A DNA stretch of 64,000 nt from Udaeobacter sp025935755 (GTDB lineage: Bacteria; Verrucomicrobiota; Verrucomicrobiia; Chthoniobacterales; UBA10450), in assembly GCA_036278715.1 (NCBI GenBank), contig DASUKN010000014.1, forward strand, positions 11,886-75,885, read 5' to 3'. A program made the position numbers and the translations under genes. A model generated the notes under the pieces. It saw only the letters and a program-made list of their open reading frames with translations, was not told the DNA's origin and did no database searches. Positions 25,481-35,849 of the stretch are shown piece by piece; the stretch's first letter is position 1; each line of letters begins with the position of its first letter.

Positions 25481-26143
25481 ATGCTTTACGTGGTGGCGAC
25501 ACCCATCGGTAATTTGGCCGACATCACCTTGCGAGCTCTTGAGGTACTCAAATCCGTTGATGTTGTCGCGGCGGAAGACACACGTCACTCCGGTTTACTG
25601 CTAAAACATTTCGAGATCAAAAAGCCGTTCGTTAGCTACCACCAGCATAATGAAGCGGCGCGCACCGCTGAGCTGGTTGAACGCCTCGCCCGAGGCGAGA
25701 ACGTCGCGTTGATTACAGACGCCGGAACGCCTGCATTATCGGACCCGGGGATCCGCCTCATTCGTGCATGTATCAGTCGTGAACTTCCATTTACGATTGT
25801 CCCCGGACCATCGGCGATTCTCATGGCTCTGGTCGGTTCGGGATTTCGAACCGACAAATTCTCGTTCCGTGGATTTGTTCCGGTGAAAAGCGGGCAACGC
25901 GAACGCGAATTGCGCGTAGCCGCGGAAAGCGAACAGACGAGCGTTTTTTTTGAATCTCCTTACCGGCTTCTTAAAACACTTCAGGCTTGCAATAGCATCA
26001 TGCCAGACCGGCAACTATGCATCGCACGTGAGCTGACGAAAAAATTTGAGGAATTCCGTCGCGGCACCGCTGCCGAACTGATTGGATGGTATGAGGCACA
26101 TCCGGCGAAAGGCGAAATCGTGATGCTCGTCTCGAGCGCCTGA
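25481..26143 (+). CDS. rsmI: 16S rRNA (cytidine(1402)-2'-O)-methyltransferase
   Basis: RsmI 2'-O-methylates C1402 in the decoding centre of 16S rRNA. The 220-residue protein starts MLYVVATPIGNLADIT, the family's conserved N-terminus, followed by VVAAEDTRHSG, YHQHNE, LITDAGTPALSDPG and VPGPSAILMAL, all from the tetrapyrrole-methylase fold. It is a little shorter than many members because the C-terminal extension is missing. AGGATAGGGA lies about eight bases before the ATG. Confidence 0.96.
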   Translation: MLYVVATPIGNLADITLRALEVLKSVDVVAAEDTRHSGLLLKHFEIKKPFVSYHQHNEAARTAELVERLARGENVALITDAGTPALSDPGIRLIRACISRELPFTIVPGPSAILMALVGSGFRTDKFSFRGFVPVKSGQRERELRVAAESEQTSVFFESPYRLLKTLQACNSIMPDRQLCIARELTKKFEEFRRGTAAELIGWYEAHPAKGEIVMLVSSA

Positions 26144-26419
26144 GTGTCGGATGCCCAGCAGCAACGGGCGATCAGACTTTAACCGGAGAGGCGCTCACGA
26201 ACAGGTGTGCGAATAAACAAGCCGCGAGCGTCGTCCAATTCAGCCACTGGAATTACCTGGAAATATGCGATCGGATATTGGCTTGCCGCAAAACCTCGCA
26301 AACGCTTCATGTTTTACTGGCTTTCTTGGGTTGCCGAGCGGCGTAACTAAACAGGGCGGAAACGTCGGATTGGTGGCGCGACAGTCGCAAGCAAGTTCGG
26401 CCGCTTCTGCGATTATGAG

Positions 26420-27649
26420 ATGATGACCCGCTTGTCACGGTTCTTAATGCCATTGCTAGCCGGTTGCGCGGTCACGATTTTACAAATTGTGATAGCAGTG
26501 GCCCTGCTTGCTCCAGAAGAATCGTTGTCTGAGCGCTACTCGGCGCTGGTTCAACACGATAGCTATTGGTTCAAAAACATCGTCGACCGGGGATACCAGA
26601 CGGTTGTGCCACCGATCGATCACAAGGTGATGGAAGTCTCAAATGTCGCGTTCTTTCCGGCATATCCCGCGATTGCCGCATTGGTCCGAAACGCTTTCAA
26701 CATCGGGACGCAGGCAGCTCTGCTAATCACGGCTCAACTCGCTGCCTGGGGTTTTTGGTCCTACTTCTTCCTTTTCTGCAGGCGGTGGAAAGTTGCGCCT
26801 TCACTTCAGGTTGGTGGGACCCTGCTGGTGCTGGCAAACCCGGCGGCGTTCTTTCTCGTCGCAGGTTACTCAGAATCGCTTTTTCTAATGGCGCTGCTGG
26901 GCTTTGTGTATTGGAGTACGGCGAAAGGTCGCACCGCGAAAGTATTGGCGGCCGTGCACGGTGTCGTCATGTCCGCGACCCGAATTGTGGGAATCGTGTG
27001 CGCGGGCTTTCCTATCGTGCGCGCGGTTTTTAAAACGGGATGGCAAGGTTTACGCAAGCCGATGAAATGGCTTCGGCAGAACCGTGCAGCTGTCGGATTA
27101 ACGTTTGTGGCAGCTTGCGGCGGGATTGCGTTCTTAGTTTTCTGCCAACTGCGGTGGGGTCACTGGGATCTTTATATGCGGACGCAGGCGGCTGGTTGGG
27201 GCATTGTGCCCGATTATCTTGCAGTGGTCAGACCAGAAAGCTATCGCTGGCTTGTTCCGGCGCTCAACGATCCGACGGAAATGAGCCAGTTGTCGATGAC
27301 ACTGGGCGCCATGCTTCTCCTTGCCGCCGCGGTTTGTGAATTGATTCCAACCATTCGGCGCCGGGCGGATTTGCCGATACGTGCGGGGATCTATTTTTGT
27401 GCGCTTACGATTTACTATCTCTCCGTGAGCGGCGTGGCCTGCGTCGACATGGAAAGCATGCTGCGTTACGAATTCATCGCGTACGCCTTAATCGTGCTGG
27501 CATTTTTGAATTTCCTGCGTCAATTTCGCCCGCCGCCGATATGGGTCCGGGCTTTCGGGACGGCGGCAGTGGCATTGGTCAGCGCTGCTGGGCTGGGTGT
27601 ACAGGGCTGGTACATCTGGAATTTCACGCGTGGCCACTGGGTTGCCTAA
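26420..27649 (+). CDS. PIG-V/mannosyltransferase-like membrane protein
   Basis: The 409-residue protein has about ten membrane helices and no soluble domain. The first periplasmic loop contains QHDSYWFKNIVDRGY followed by VAFFPAYPAIA, and later SESLFLMALLGFVYW, the pattern of bacterial relatives of the GPI mannosyltransferase PIG-V (GT-C fold, lipid-linked sugar donor). The substrate cannot be read from the sequence. Three ATG codons overlap at the start (26415, 26420, 26423), and I used 26420. The gene is six bases upstream of an FAD oxidoreductase gene and likely cotranscribed. The preceding 276 bases hold no recognisable gene. Confidence 0.8.
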   Translation: MMTRLSRFLMPLLAGCAVTILQIVIAVALLAPEESLSERYSALVQHDSYWFKNIVDRGYQTVVPPIDHKVMEVSNVAFFPAYPAIAALVRNAFNIGTQAALLITAQLAAWGFWSYFFLFCRRWKVAPSLQVGGTLLVLANPAAFFLVAGYSESLFLMALLGFVYWSTAKGRTAKVLAAVHGVVMSATRIVGIVCAGFPIVRAVFKTGWQGLRKPMKWLRQNRAAVGLTFVAACGGIAFLVFCQLRWGHWDLYMRTQAAGWGIVPDYLAVVRPESYRWLVPALNDPTEMSQLSMTLGAMLLLAAAVCELIPTIRRRADLPIRAGIYFCALTIYYLSVSGVACVDMESMLRYEFIAYALIVLAFLNFLRQFRPPPIWVRAFGTAAVALVSAAGLGVQGWYIWNFTRGHWVA

Positions 27650-27655
27650 CAAGAC

Positions 27656-29173
27656 ATGAAGCCAAAAGTCGTCATTATCGGTGCAGGTCCGGCAGGTTTA
27701 ACGGCCGGCTACCTGCTTTCCAAAAACGACGCCGATGTTCTGGTTCTGGAGGCCGATCCTGTTTACGTCGGCGGCATTTCGCGCACGGCAACTTACAAAG
27801 GCTTTCATTTCGATATAGGCGGTCACCGTTTTTTCTCAAAATCCAAAGCTGTCGAAGATTTCTGGACGGAGATTCTGCCAAACGACATGCTCACGCGCCC
27901 GCGTTCATCGCGGATTTTCTACGGCGGCAAATTTTTTTCGTATCCATTGAAGCCAGTAGAAGCGTTGCTCAAGCTTGGCGTTTTCCGATCGATCCTGTGC
28001 GTTCTTTCCTGGTTGAAAGCACGTCTGTTTCCCGTGCGGACTCCGCGGAATTTCGAAGAGTGGGTGAGCAATCAATTCGGAAAACGGCTGTTTAACACGT
28101 TCTTCAAAAGTTACACCGAAAAGGTCTGGGGGATGAGCTGCAAGGCGATTTCCGCCGACTGGGCGGCGCAGCGAATCAAAGGTTTATCGTTAGGCAGCGC
28201 GATTAAGAACGCGCTTATTCCGCAGCGTTACAACGGCGACCGGAGCAAAGTCATTAAAACGCTGATCAATTCTTTCCGTTATCCCCGACGCGGACCGGGA
28301 ATGATGTGGGAGGCATGTGCGGAAAAGATGACGTCGCGCGGTGGCAGATTGGAGATGGGCTGCCGAGTGACGCGCTGTTCGTACGATGATTCGTCCGGGC
28401 AATGGAGCGTTGAATACAAGAACGGTGCAGGAGATCTCAAAGTAGCCGAGGCCGAACATGTCATTTCATCCGCGCCGATGCGTGAGTTGGTCTGCGGTTT
28501 GTCACCCTCAGTGAGCGAACGAACCAGGCGAGCGGCGGAAAGCCTGAAGTATCGCGATTTCCTCACGGTGATGTTGATCCTGAAAGATCGACAGATGTTC
28601 GATGACAACTGGATTTATATTCACGATCCCAGCGTGAAAGTTGGCCGGGTTCAGAACTTCCGTTCCTGGTCACCCGAAATGGTGCCCGAGACGGACAAGG
28701 TTTGTTACGGCCTGGAATATTTCTGTTTCGAACACGATGGATTATGGGAGTCTAACGACAACGATCTGATCGAGCTCGCGAGGCGCGAGCTCATTCAGAT
28801 AGGGCTGGCGAAGAAAGGCGATTTCGTCGATGGCTGCGTGGTTCGACAGAAAAAAGCATATCCGGTTTACGATGACGATTACGCGCGGCATGTCGCTACG
28901 ATTCGCGAAGAACTCGACGCGCGCTATCCCAACCTTCACCTGGTCGGCCGTAACGGGATGCACAAATACAACAACCAGGATCACGCAATGATGACGGCGA
29001 TGTTGTGCGTGGAAAATATCGTGGCTGATACAAAGCTTTACGATCTGTGGCAGGTGAACAGCGACGCGGAATATCATGAAGCCGGTCTCGCCACAGCTGA
29101 GGAAACGAACGGCAGCGCCCTGCGCCTTGTTCCCACCCGAGTCGGAGCTCCGGAGCTGGCGCCGGAAGGATAA
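27656..29173 (+). CDS. FAD-dependent oxidoreductase of the amine-oxidase/protoporphyrinogen-oxidase type
   Basis: The 505-residue protein opens with a dinucleotide-binding fold, VVIIGAGPAGLTAGYLL, then LEADPVYVGGISRTA and FDIGGHRFFSKS. This arrangement is found in a bacterial group of NAD(P)/FAD-dependent oxidoreductases that are related to UDP-galactopyranose mutase and amine oxidases and often sit in polysaccharide gene clusters. The C-terminal FAD-binding end includes VGRNGMHKYNNQDHAM. It follows the PIG-V-like gene by six bases, which favours a role in sugar or glycolipid modification, though the reaction is not known. Confidence 0.85.
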   Translation: MKPKVVIIGAGPAGLTAGYLLSKNDADVLVLEADPVYVGGISRTATYKGFHFDIGGHRFFSKSKAVEDFWTEILPNDMLTRPRSSRIFYGGKFFSYPLKPVEALLKLGVFRSILCVLSWLKARLFPVRTPRNFEEWVSNQFGKRLFNTFFKSYTEKVWGMSCKAISADWAAQRIKGLSLGSAIKNALIPQRYNGDRSKVIKTLINSFRYPRRGPGMMWEACAEKMTSRGGRLEMGCRVTRCSYDDSSGQWSVEYKNGAGDLKVAEAEHVISSAPMRELVCGLSPSVSERTRRAAESLKYRDFLTVMLILKDRQMFDDNWIYIHDPSVKVGRVQNFRSWSPEMVPETDKVCYGLEYFCFEHDGLWESNDNDLIELARRELIQIGLAKKGDFVDGCVVRQKKAYPVYDDDYARHVATIREELDARYPNLHLVGRNGMHKYNNQDHAMMTAMLCVENIVADTKLYDLWQVNSDAEYHEAGLATAEETNGSALRLVPTRVGAPELAPEG

Positions 29174-29248
29174 GATTCAACTTCGCGTCGTTTTAGATTA
29201 CGAACGCCGCAAAACGTGAAAATTTTCGTTTCGGTCACCTAAACCCAA

Positions 29249-29548
29249 CTAAAAGCCGGTTCGCGTGTGATCGACTCGAGTAACTGTAATTCCGAAAACC
29301 GTTGAGATTTCCTCGACCGTTTCGATTAGCGGCGATTCGCAAAACCGGTGAAAATCTCGCGCTACGTCCTCGACCGTCCGCGTCGTAGCACGAATACGTG
29401 CAGCCATCGGAACATCAAACGCCTTATCCAAGAATTTCAGACTTGTCGTCAATGTTGAAATGCGAGCAGCAAACCCGCGTAGGCCCTCTTCGAAGACGAT
29501 TCGCCAACTATTGTCGTTGCCCAAGGTTGCTTCGATCTGTCGCGCCAT
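29249..29548 (-). CDS. Small hypothetical protein
   Basis: I do not recognise this 99-residue product. From the ATG at 29548 (MARQIEATLGNDNSWRIVFEEG) it reads as a soluble, mixed helical protein with balanced charge and ordinary codon choice. The frame stays open upstream to 29719, overlapping the end of gcvP, so a longer form of up to 156 residues with a hydrophobic start is possible. It lies downstream of gcvP on the same strand and could share its transcript. Confidence 0.4.
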   Translation of the reverse strand: MARQIEATLGNDNSWRIVFEEGLRGFAARISTLTTSLKFLDKAFDVPMAARIRATTRTVEDVARDFHRFCESPLIETVEEISTVFGITVTRVDHTRTGF

Positions 29549-29657
29549 GTCTCGCAGGCGAGTTGTGAGCGTTCGTGCAGGTCTTGAAGTGATCTCGTTC
29601 ACAGGATTTGCCGAATCTCTCTGCTCTCCGTGTCCTCGAGCGAAGCGGCCGTGAATT

Positions 29658-32528
29658 CTATTGCTCAAACTCTTCCACCGGAGGACAAGAGCAGAACAGA
29701 TTCCGATCGCCGTAAACATTATCGATGCGGCCCACTGCCGGCCAGAATTTGTGGTCCCGCGTCCAGGGCGCGGGAAAAGCTGCCTGTTCGCGCGAATAAG
29801 GGCGTTGCCATTTATCGGAGGCGATCTGTTGCGCAGTGTGCGGCGCGTTCTTGAGCAGGTTGTTTTGCCGTTCCTGTTTCCCGTCGGCGATCGCCTGCAT
29901 TTCCGCGTGAATGGAAATCATTGCCTCGCAGAAGCGATCAAGCTCCTGTTTTGGTTCGCTTTCGGTTGGCTCGATCATCATCGTCCCGCCAACCGGCCAC
30001 GAAACCGTAGGCGCGTGAAAGCCGTAATCCATCAAGCGCTTTGCTACATCTTCGACTTCAACGCCTGCGCTTCTCCACTGACGCAGGTCTACAATGCATT
30101 CGTGAGCAACGAGCCCATGTTTCCCTTTGAAAAGAACGGGAAAGTACGGTTCGAGCCGTTTAGCTATGTAATTAGCATTGAGAATCGCCACTTTGCTTGC
30201 GCGTTTCAGACCGGCGGCGCCCATCATTCGAATGTACATCCACGTAATCGTCAGGATGCTGGCACTGCCCCAGGGCGCTGCCGCAACCGGACCGGCAGGA
30301 TTGCTGATTGGTGATTGATCATTGCTGATTGCTGTGTGCGCCGGCAAAAATTCAACGAGATGTTTCCCCACGCCTATCGGGCCCACGCCCGGGCCGCCGC
30401 CACCATGTGGGATGCAAAACGTTTTGTGCAAGTTCAGATGGCAAACATCTGCTCCGTAATCACCGGGACGACACAGACCGACCTGCGCATTCATGTTTGC
30501 GCCATCCATGTAAACCTGACCACCGTGCGTATGAACGATGTCGCAAATTTCGCGAATCGTTGGCTCGAACACGCCGTGCGTTGAAGGGTAGGTGACCATA
30601 AGCGCAGCCAGATCTGCGGCATGTTGGTCCGCTTTCGCGCGAAGATCTGCCAGATCGATATCTCCATCCTTCAAACAGGCGACCGACACGACTTTGAATC
30701 CCGCCATTATCGCGCTGGCGGGATTTGTGCCGTGCGCAGATGTCGGGATAAGACAAACGTTGCGATGCGCTTCGCCTCGCGAAGCGTGATATTCACGAAT
30801 CGCCAGCAGACCTGCGAACTCCCCCTGCGATCCGGCATTGGGTTGCAATGAAACGGCAGCGAAACCGGTGATTTCTGCGAGCCATTGCTCCAATTGCTGG
30901 AAAATATCCATGTAGCCGGCAGCCTGTTCAGTGGGCGCGAACGGATGCAATTTCGAGATCTCCGGCCAAGAGATCGGGAACATTTCCGCGGTGGCGTTGA
31001 GCTTCATCGTGCACGAGCCGAGCGGAATCATGGACGTGGTGAGCGATAGATCGCGCGATTCCAGCTTCTTCAAATAGCGCAACATCTCGGTTTCAGTGTC
31101 ATGAGTATTGAAGACAGGGTGAGTGAGATACTCTGACGTGCGGATCGCGAATTGCGGAATGCGGATCGGCGGGGCGCCGACATTGTCATCATCAAAATCG
31201 CGAACGTTCGTTCCGCGAAAAGTCGACATCAGCAATTCGATGTCTTGCGGCGTGGTTGTTTCATCGAAAGAAATTCCGACTGCGTGTGGTCCGAGTTCTC
31301 GCAGGTTGCAACCCGCCCTGGCTGCGTGTTCCAGAGTGACTTTGCTGGATTCGACTTCGACCCGAATCGTGTCGAAAAAATGCTCGTGCGTGATGGTGCA
31401 GCCAACGGCGCGGAGACCATCTGCAATGCGACTGGTTAGGCGGTGAACACGTTCGGCAATTGAGCGCAATCCTTTGGGTCCATGGTAGACCGCATACATC
31501 GACGCAATAACCGCGAGCAGAACTTCCGCTGTGCAAATGTTGCTGGTCGCCTTGTCGCGGCGGATGTGTTGCTCGCGCGTTTGCAATGCCAGCCGATAGG
31601 CAGGCCGACCCTCCGCGTCGTGTGAGACACCGACCAATCGGCCGGGCATGTGACGTTTGAATTCGTCACGCGTGGCGAAATAGGCGGCGTGTGGTCCTCC
31701 GAATCCCAATGGCACGCCGAAACGCTGCGTGTTGCCAACGGCAACGTCCGCTCCGAATTCGCCGGGGGCTTTAAGCAAAGTCAACGCAAGAATATCTGCC
31801 GCGACCACTACGAGGGCACCCGCCTGGTGCGTTTGCAGGACGAAATCGGTGTAGTCGCCGATCGCGCCATCGGTCGCGGGATATTGAACAAGCGCGCCGA
31901 AAAATGTGTTGTCGCATTGGAACCGCGAGTAATCGCCGATCTTGATCTCGATCCCCAGCGGCTTCGCGCGGGTTTGAACTACGGCAATCGTTTGCGGATG
32001 ACAATTATCTGCTACGAAGAACTTTTTGCGATTGGGAACTACAGCGTGACAAAGCGCCATCGCTTCGGCAGCGGCTGTGGCTTCGTCCAGCATCGACGCG
32101 TTCGCGATATCTAATGCCGTCAAATCTATGATCATCTGCTGAAAGTTCAGCAGTGCTTCAAGCCGCCCTTGTGCGAGTTCCGCCTGATACGGGGTGTACG
32201 CGGTGTACCAGCCGGGGTTTTCAAGAATATTTCGCTGGATGACAGGCGGCGTGATCGAGTCGTAGTAGCCGGCGCCGATGAACGAGCGCACGATCCTGTT
32301 TTTCCGCGCAATCGCCCGCAGTTCAGCGAGCGCTTCGCGCTCCGATTTGGCATCGGGCAAATTCAACTCGCCTTCGAGGCGAATATCCTTCGGAACAGTG
32401 GCGTCGATGAGCGCACCGAGGCTGTCGAAACCAACTTCCCGCAGCATGGCCCCAACTTCCTCCTCGTTCGGCCCGATGTGTCTGCGCGCGAATGAATCGA
32501 TATCGATAGTTTGTTCGCGCATTTGCAT
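29658..32528 (-). CDS. gcvP: Glycine dehydrogenase (decarboxylating), P-protein
   Basis: GcvP is the pyridoxal-phosphate subunit of the glycine cleavage system; it decarboxylates glycine and passes the aminomethyl group to the lipoyl H-protein. The single-chain form (956 residues) has both halves, with the PLP lysine in DVCHLNLHKTFCIPHGGGG of the C-terminal half. I chose the ATG at 32528 because the protein then begins shortly before SFARRHIGPNE, the conserved start; an ATG at 32522 fits equally and the open frame reaches 32600. No gcvT, gcvH or lpd is adjacent, and the upstream gap shows no glycine riboswitch core. Confidence 0.97.
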   Translation of the reverse strand: MQMREQTIDIDSFARRHIGPNEEEVGAMLREVGFDSLGALIDATVPKDIRLEGELNLPDAKSEREALAELRAIARKNRIVRSFIGAGYYDSITPPVIQRNILENPGWYTAYTPYQAELAQGRLEALLNFQQMIIDLTALDIANASMLDEATAAAEAMALCHAVVPNRKKFFVADNCHPQTIAVVQTRAKPLGIEIKIGDYSRFQCDNTFFGALVQYPATDGAIGDYTDFVLQTHQAGALVVVAADILALTLLKAPGEFGADVAVGNTQRFGVPLGFGGPHAAYFATRDEFKRHMPGRLVGVSHDAEGRPAYRLALQTREQHIRRDKATSNICTAEVLLAVIASMYAVYHGPKGLRSIAERVHRLTSRIADGLRAVGCTITHEHFFDTIRVEVESSKVTLEHAARAGCNLRELGPHAVGISFDETTTPQDIELLMSTFRGTNVRDFDDDNVGAPPIRIPQFAIRTSEYLTHPVFNTHDTETEMLRYLKKLESRDLSLTTSMIPLGSCTMKLNATAEMFPISWPEISKLHPFAPTEQAAGYMDIFQQLEQWLAEITGFAAVSLQPNAGSQGEFAGLLAIREYHASRGEAHRNVCLIPTSAHGTNPASAIMAGFKVVSVACLKDGDIDLADLRAKADQHAADLAALMVTYPSTHGVFEPTIREICDIVHTHGGQVYMDGANMNAQVGLCRPGDYGADVCHLNLHKTFCIPHGGGGPGVGPIGVGKHLVEFLPAHTAISNDQSPISNPAGPVAAAPWGSASILTITWMYIRMMGAAGLKRASKVAILNANYIAKRLEPYFPVLFKGKHGLVAHECIVDLRQWRSAGVEVEDVAKRLMDYGFHAPTVSWPVGGTMMIEPTESEPKQELDRFCEAMISIHAEMQAIADGKQERQNNLLKNAPHTAQQIASDKWQRPYSREQAAFPAPWTRDHKFWPAVGRIDNVYGDRNLFCSCPPVEEFEQ

Positions 32529-32666
32529 CTGTTGACGGTATGGAATGGAAAATTGCACGCAAGCGGTCCGTGTGTGAACAGACAATTCCCCTGCTAACAA
32601 ACGTGAGTGAACCGGGCAATCCTGCCTGCTAAAATACAGCGGAAGCAGCGGAGACGATTGTGCGTG

Positions 32667-35471
32667 TCACGGCTCGAGCACTGCCTGGGCCGCAGCTAAT
32701 CTGGCTATCGGAACTCGGAACGGACTGCAACTGACGTATTCGAGGCCGAGCCGGTCACAGAATTTGACGCTGTTTGGTTCGCCGCCGTGTTCGCCACAAA
32801 TTCCCAGCTTGATATCGGGGCGCGTTTTGCGGCCGAGGTCGCGAGTCATTTCCATTAGACGTCCCACCCCTTTCTGATCGATCGTCGCGAATGGATTTGA
32901 ACCGACAATGTCGAGTTCAACGTACGCGGGCAGGAAACTACCCGAGTCGTCACGGCTCATTCCCAGTGTGGTTTGAGTCAGGTCATTGGTGCCGAAGCTG
33001 AAGAACTCGGCATCGCGCGCGATCTGGTCGGCCAACAGCGCCGCACGCGGGATTTCGATCATTGTTCCGACCAGATATTTGAATTTCGTCTGGCGTTCTT
33101 TGGCTACTTCCTCCGCCACGCGTCGCACAATATCGATTTGCAGTTTCAGTTCGCGCGGGAACCCCACGAGAGGGATCATGATCTCCGGGCGGACCTTGAT
33201 TCCTTTGGCTTGCACCTCAGCAGCTGCCTCGAAAACCGCGCGCGCCTGCATTTCAGAAATCTCCGGAAAAGTGATTCCCAGCCGGCAACCGCGGTGGCCA
33301 AGCATCGGATTGAATTCGTGAAGTTCGTGCACACGCCGGGCAATTTGATCCACTGGAATGCCGAGCTTGTGTGCCAGCTCCAATTGTTGATCCTGATCGT
33401 TCGGCAGAAATTCATGCAGCGGCGGATCGAGAAATCGGATCGTGCCGGGCAAACCCTTTAGCGCCGTGAAGATGCCGATGAAATCCCCGCGCTGATACGG
33501 AAGCAGTTTCGCGAGTGCTCGCGCACGCTCGTCTTTGGTGCCTGCTAGAATCATCTCCCGCATGGCGTCGATCCGGTCGCCTTCGAAAAACATATGCTCC
33601 GTACGGCAGAGGCCGATTCCCTCCGCTCCGAACGCGACAGCATTCTTCACCTGCTCGGGCGTGTCTGCATTTGTACGGACGCCTAATTCGCGAAATTCAT
33701 CTGCCCACTTCATCAGTTTCGCGAATTCCTGATAGGTGACGCTTTTCTCTGGATCGAGCGAGCGGTGGACAAGCACCTGAATAATTTCAGAGGGAGCGGT
33801 TGCTACTTCCCCGGCGAAGACTTCCCCGGCCGTTCCATCGATGGAAATGTAATCGCCCCGGTTCAACGTTGTGCCGTTGGCCGTTAACGTGCGCTTTTGG
33901 TAATCGATTTGGATCGCGGTTGCTCCACACACACAGACTTTGCCCATTTGGCGGGCTACCAGGGCTGCATGCGAAGAAACGCCGCCTCGCGAAGTGAGAA
34001 TCCCTTCCGCGGCGATCATGCCGCGCAGATCTTCCGGAGACGTTTCGATGCGGGCGAGCACGACCTTTTCTCCGCGATGTGAACGTGCCACAGCTTCTTC
34101 GGCGCTGAAAACGACATGACCACAGGCAGCGCCTGGCCCCGCGGCGAGACCGCTCGCAATTTTCTTCGCGTTGCGTACTGCCTGCCGATCAAAAACTGGC
34201 GCCAGGAGATGCGAGAGCGAATCGGCCGGCACGCGACGAACGGCGTCCTCTTTCGAAATCAGTTTTTCGCCGACCATGTCCACGGCGATGCGGACAGCTG
34301 CGTGACCGGTGCGTTTGCCGTTACGAGTCTGCAAAATGTAGAGCCGAGTATCCTCGACTGTAAATTCAAGATCCTGCATGTCCTTGAAATGCTGCTCAAG
34401 AATGCTGCGAACCTTCATAAGCTCGCTGTGTGCGGCGGGCATTTCTTTCGCCAGATCGGCGATTGCATGCGGCGTCCGTACGCCAGCGACCACATCTTCT
34501 CCCTGGGCGTTGATGAGGTATTCGCCGTAAAAAACCTTCTCGCCGGTAGCAGGATCGCGTGTGAAGGCGACTCCCGTTGCGCTGGTATCGCCCATGTTAC
34601 CAAACACCATTGTCTGAACGTTGACCGCCGTTCCCCACTCATGCGGGATGCCATACTTTCGCCGATAAACAATGGCGCGGTCGTTCATCCACGATCCAAA
34701 AACGGCGCCAATAGCGCCCCAGAGTTGTTCGTTCGGATCCTGAGGGAAAGATTTTCCGGTGCGCTCGTTGATCAAAACCTTGAACCGCTGCACAAGCTCC
34801 TTGAGATCAGCCACGGTCAATCGCACATCGGGGAAGTCGTGCTTCCCATAGCGCTCGTCCTTGAGACGTTCGATTACAGCCTCGAACGGTTCGTGGTCCT
34901 CGGCCGGCAGCTTTTGCACGCCCATCACGACGTCGCCATACATTTGGAGAAATCGCCGGTACGAATCCCAGGCAAACCGCGCATTGTTCGTTTTTCTCGC
35001 CACGATCTCGACCACTTCGTCGTTCATGCCGAGATTGAGAATGGTGTCCATCATTCCCGGCATCGAATCGCGTGCGCCAGAGCGAACCGACACGAGCAGA
35101 GGCCGTTCCGGGTCGCTAAACCTTTTCCCCGTGGATTTTTCCACCTTGGCCATGGCTGCCGCGACCTGACCCGCCAACTGTGGGGGATACGAGCGATTGT
35201 GATCGTAGAAATAACTGCAAACTTCCGTCGTAATCGTGAATCCCGGCGGGACAGGCAACCCGATTCGCGTCATCTCATGGAGATTTGCGCCTTTCCCGCC
35301 TAACAAGGATTTCATTGTGCCTCTTCCATCCGCGTGCCCGTCGCCGAAATAGTAGACGTAACGCGCTGTGCGGGTTCGAGCCGCAGCGGCGGGTTTTCGC
35401 GAGTTTAATCGCGCCGACTTGGGCGCGCGTTGAAGTCGTTTTCGATAATTAGCTTTTCGTTTCGTGGCCAT
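32667..35471 (-). CDS. ppdK: Pyruvate, phosphate dikinase
   Basis: PpdK reversibly converts pyruvate, ATP and phosphate to phosphoenolpyruvate, AMP and pyrophosphate. The 934-residue protein has the ATP-grasp domain (LLGGKGANLHEM, SVRSGARDSMPGMMDTILN), the phosphohistidine domain with GGVSSHAALVAR, and the PEP-binding TIM barrel ending FGTNDLTQTTLG and GICGEHGG. A basic N-terminal leader of about 35 residues (MATKRKANYRKR) precedes the core; the true start could be internal. gcvP lies downstream on the same strand, 138 bases away. Confidence 0.96.
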   Translation of the reverse strand: MATKRKANYRKRLQRAPKSARLNSRKPAAAARTRTARYVYYFGDGHADGRGTMKSLLGGKGANLHEMTRIGLPVPPGFTITTEVCSYFYDHNRSYPPQLAGQVAAAMAKVEKSTGKRFSDPERPLLVSVRSGARDSMPGMMDTILNLGMNDEVVEIVARKTNNARFAWDSYRRFLQMYGDVVMGVQKLPAEDHEPFEAVIERLKDERYGKHDFPDVRLTVADLKELVQRFKVLINERTGKSFPQDPNEQLWGAIGAVFGSWMNDRAIVYRRKYGIPHEWGTAVNVQTMVFGNMGDTSATGVAFTRDPATGEKVFYGEYLINAQGEDVVAGVRTPHAIADLAKEMPAAHSELMKVRSILEQHFKDMQDLEFTVEDTRLYILQTRNGKRTGHAAVRIAVDMVGEKLISKEDAVRRVPADSLSHLLAPVFDRQAVRNAKKIASGLAAGPGAACGHVVFSAEEAVARSHRGEKVVLARIETSPEDLRGMIAAEGILTSRGGVSSHAALVARQMGKVCVCGATAIQIDYQKRTLTANGTTLNRGDYISIDGTAGEVFAGEVATAPSEIIQVLVHRSLDPEKSVTYQEFAKLMKWADEFRELGVRTNADTPEQVKNAVAFGAEGIGLCRTEHMFFEGDRIDAMREMILAGTKDERARALAKLLPYQRGDFIGIFTALKGLPGTIRFLDPPLHEFLPNDQDQQLELAHKLGIPVDQIARRVHELHEFNPMLGHRGCRLGITFPEISEMQARAVFEAAAEVQAKGIKVRPEIMIPLVGFPRELKLQIDIVRRVAEEVAKERQTKFKYLVGTMIEIPRAALLADQIARDAEFFSFGTNDLTQTTLGMSRDDSGSFLPAYVELDIVGSNPFATIDQKGVGRLMEMTRDLGRKTRPDIKLGICGEHGGEPNSVKFCDRLGLEYVSCSPFRVPIARLAAAQAVLEP

Positions 35472-35639
35472 AATTTACAGCGATAGCGCTCGCTGAAATG
35501 ACGAAACTCCAAACTAAATTCGGGCGCCGCGATGTCAACGATTCGGTACGAAACCTGGCGGTCTCGTAGTTGTAAACTGCGGCGGTAGCGCGCCGGCGGG
35601 GCCGCTCGCCGTAAAACCGAAAACAATCGGTCCCGGGGG

Positions 35640-35849
35640 TTACGCTGGCGCCGTCTCGCCGTTGGTAAGAACTTCAGAAATCGTCGCCGTAAACTCATCG
35701 ACTCCCGTACTGGGAACAATGATGCTATTGCGGCGGCCGTGAGCTTCCTCGGTGATACGCAAGAACCTGCCTCGCTCGTTTTCCCTGAGCTCGACGTAGA
35801 AGTGCTTGCGCTCAATCTGCAGTTCTCTGGCCTCGATGATGTTATCCAT
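35640..35849 (-). CDS. PUR-family (DUF3276) nucleic-acid-binding protein
   Basis: This 69-residue protein matches the small bacterial PUR-alpha-like (DUF3276) family: KHFYVELRENERGRFLRITEEAHGRRNSIIVPSTG is the diagnostic single PUR repeat (written here in parts: KHFYVELRENERGRFL and ITEEAHGRRNSIIVPS). Such proteins bind single-stranded DNA or RNA and are common in Bacteroidetes, spirochaetes and Verrucomicrobia. The ATG at 35849 is preceded by TAAGGTA, a good ribosome-binding site. The 168 bases to ppdK downstream show no gene. The gene is divergent from the MFS exporter. Confidence 0.9.
   Translation of the reverse strand: MDNIIEARELQIERKHFYVELRENERGRFLRITEEAHGRRNSIIVPSTGVDEFTATISEVLTNGETAPA

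Noticed and set aside
32529..32666. Possible glycine riboswitch upstream of gcvP
   Set aside because: The 138-base gap lacks the paired conserved cores expected of a glycine aptamer, and no obvious expression platform is visible.
34116..35303. A 395-codon open frame on the plus strand
   Set aside because: It lies entirely opposite ppdK, whose motifs are unambiguous. The long frame is a by-product of the codon bias of ppdK and has no protein-like features.
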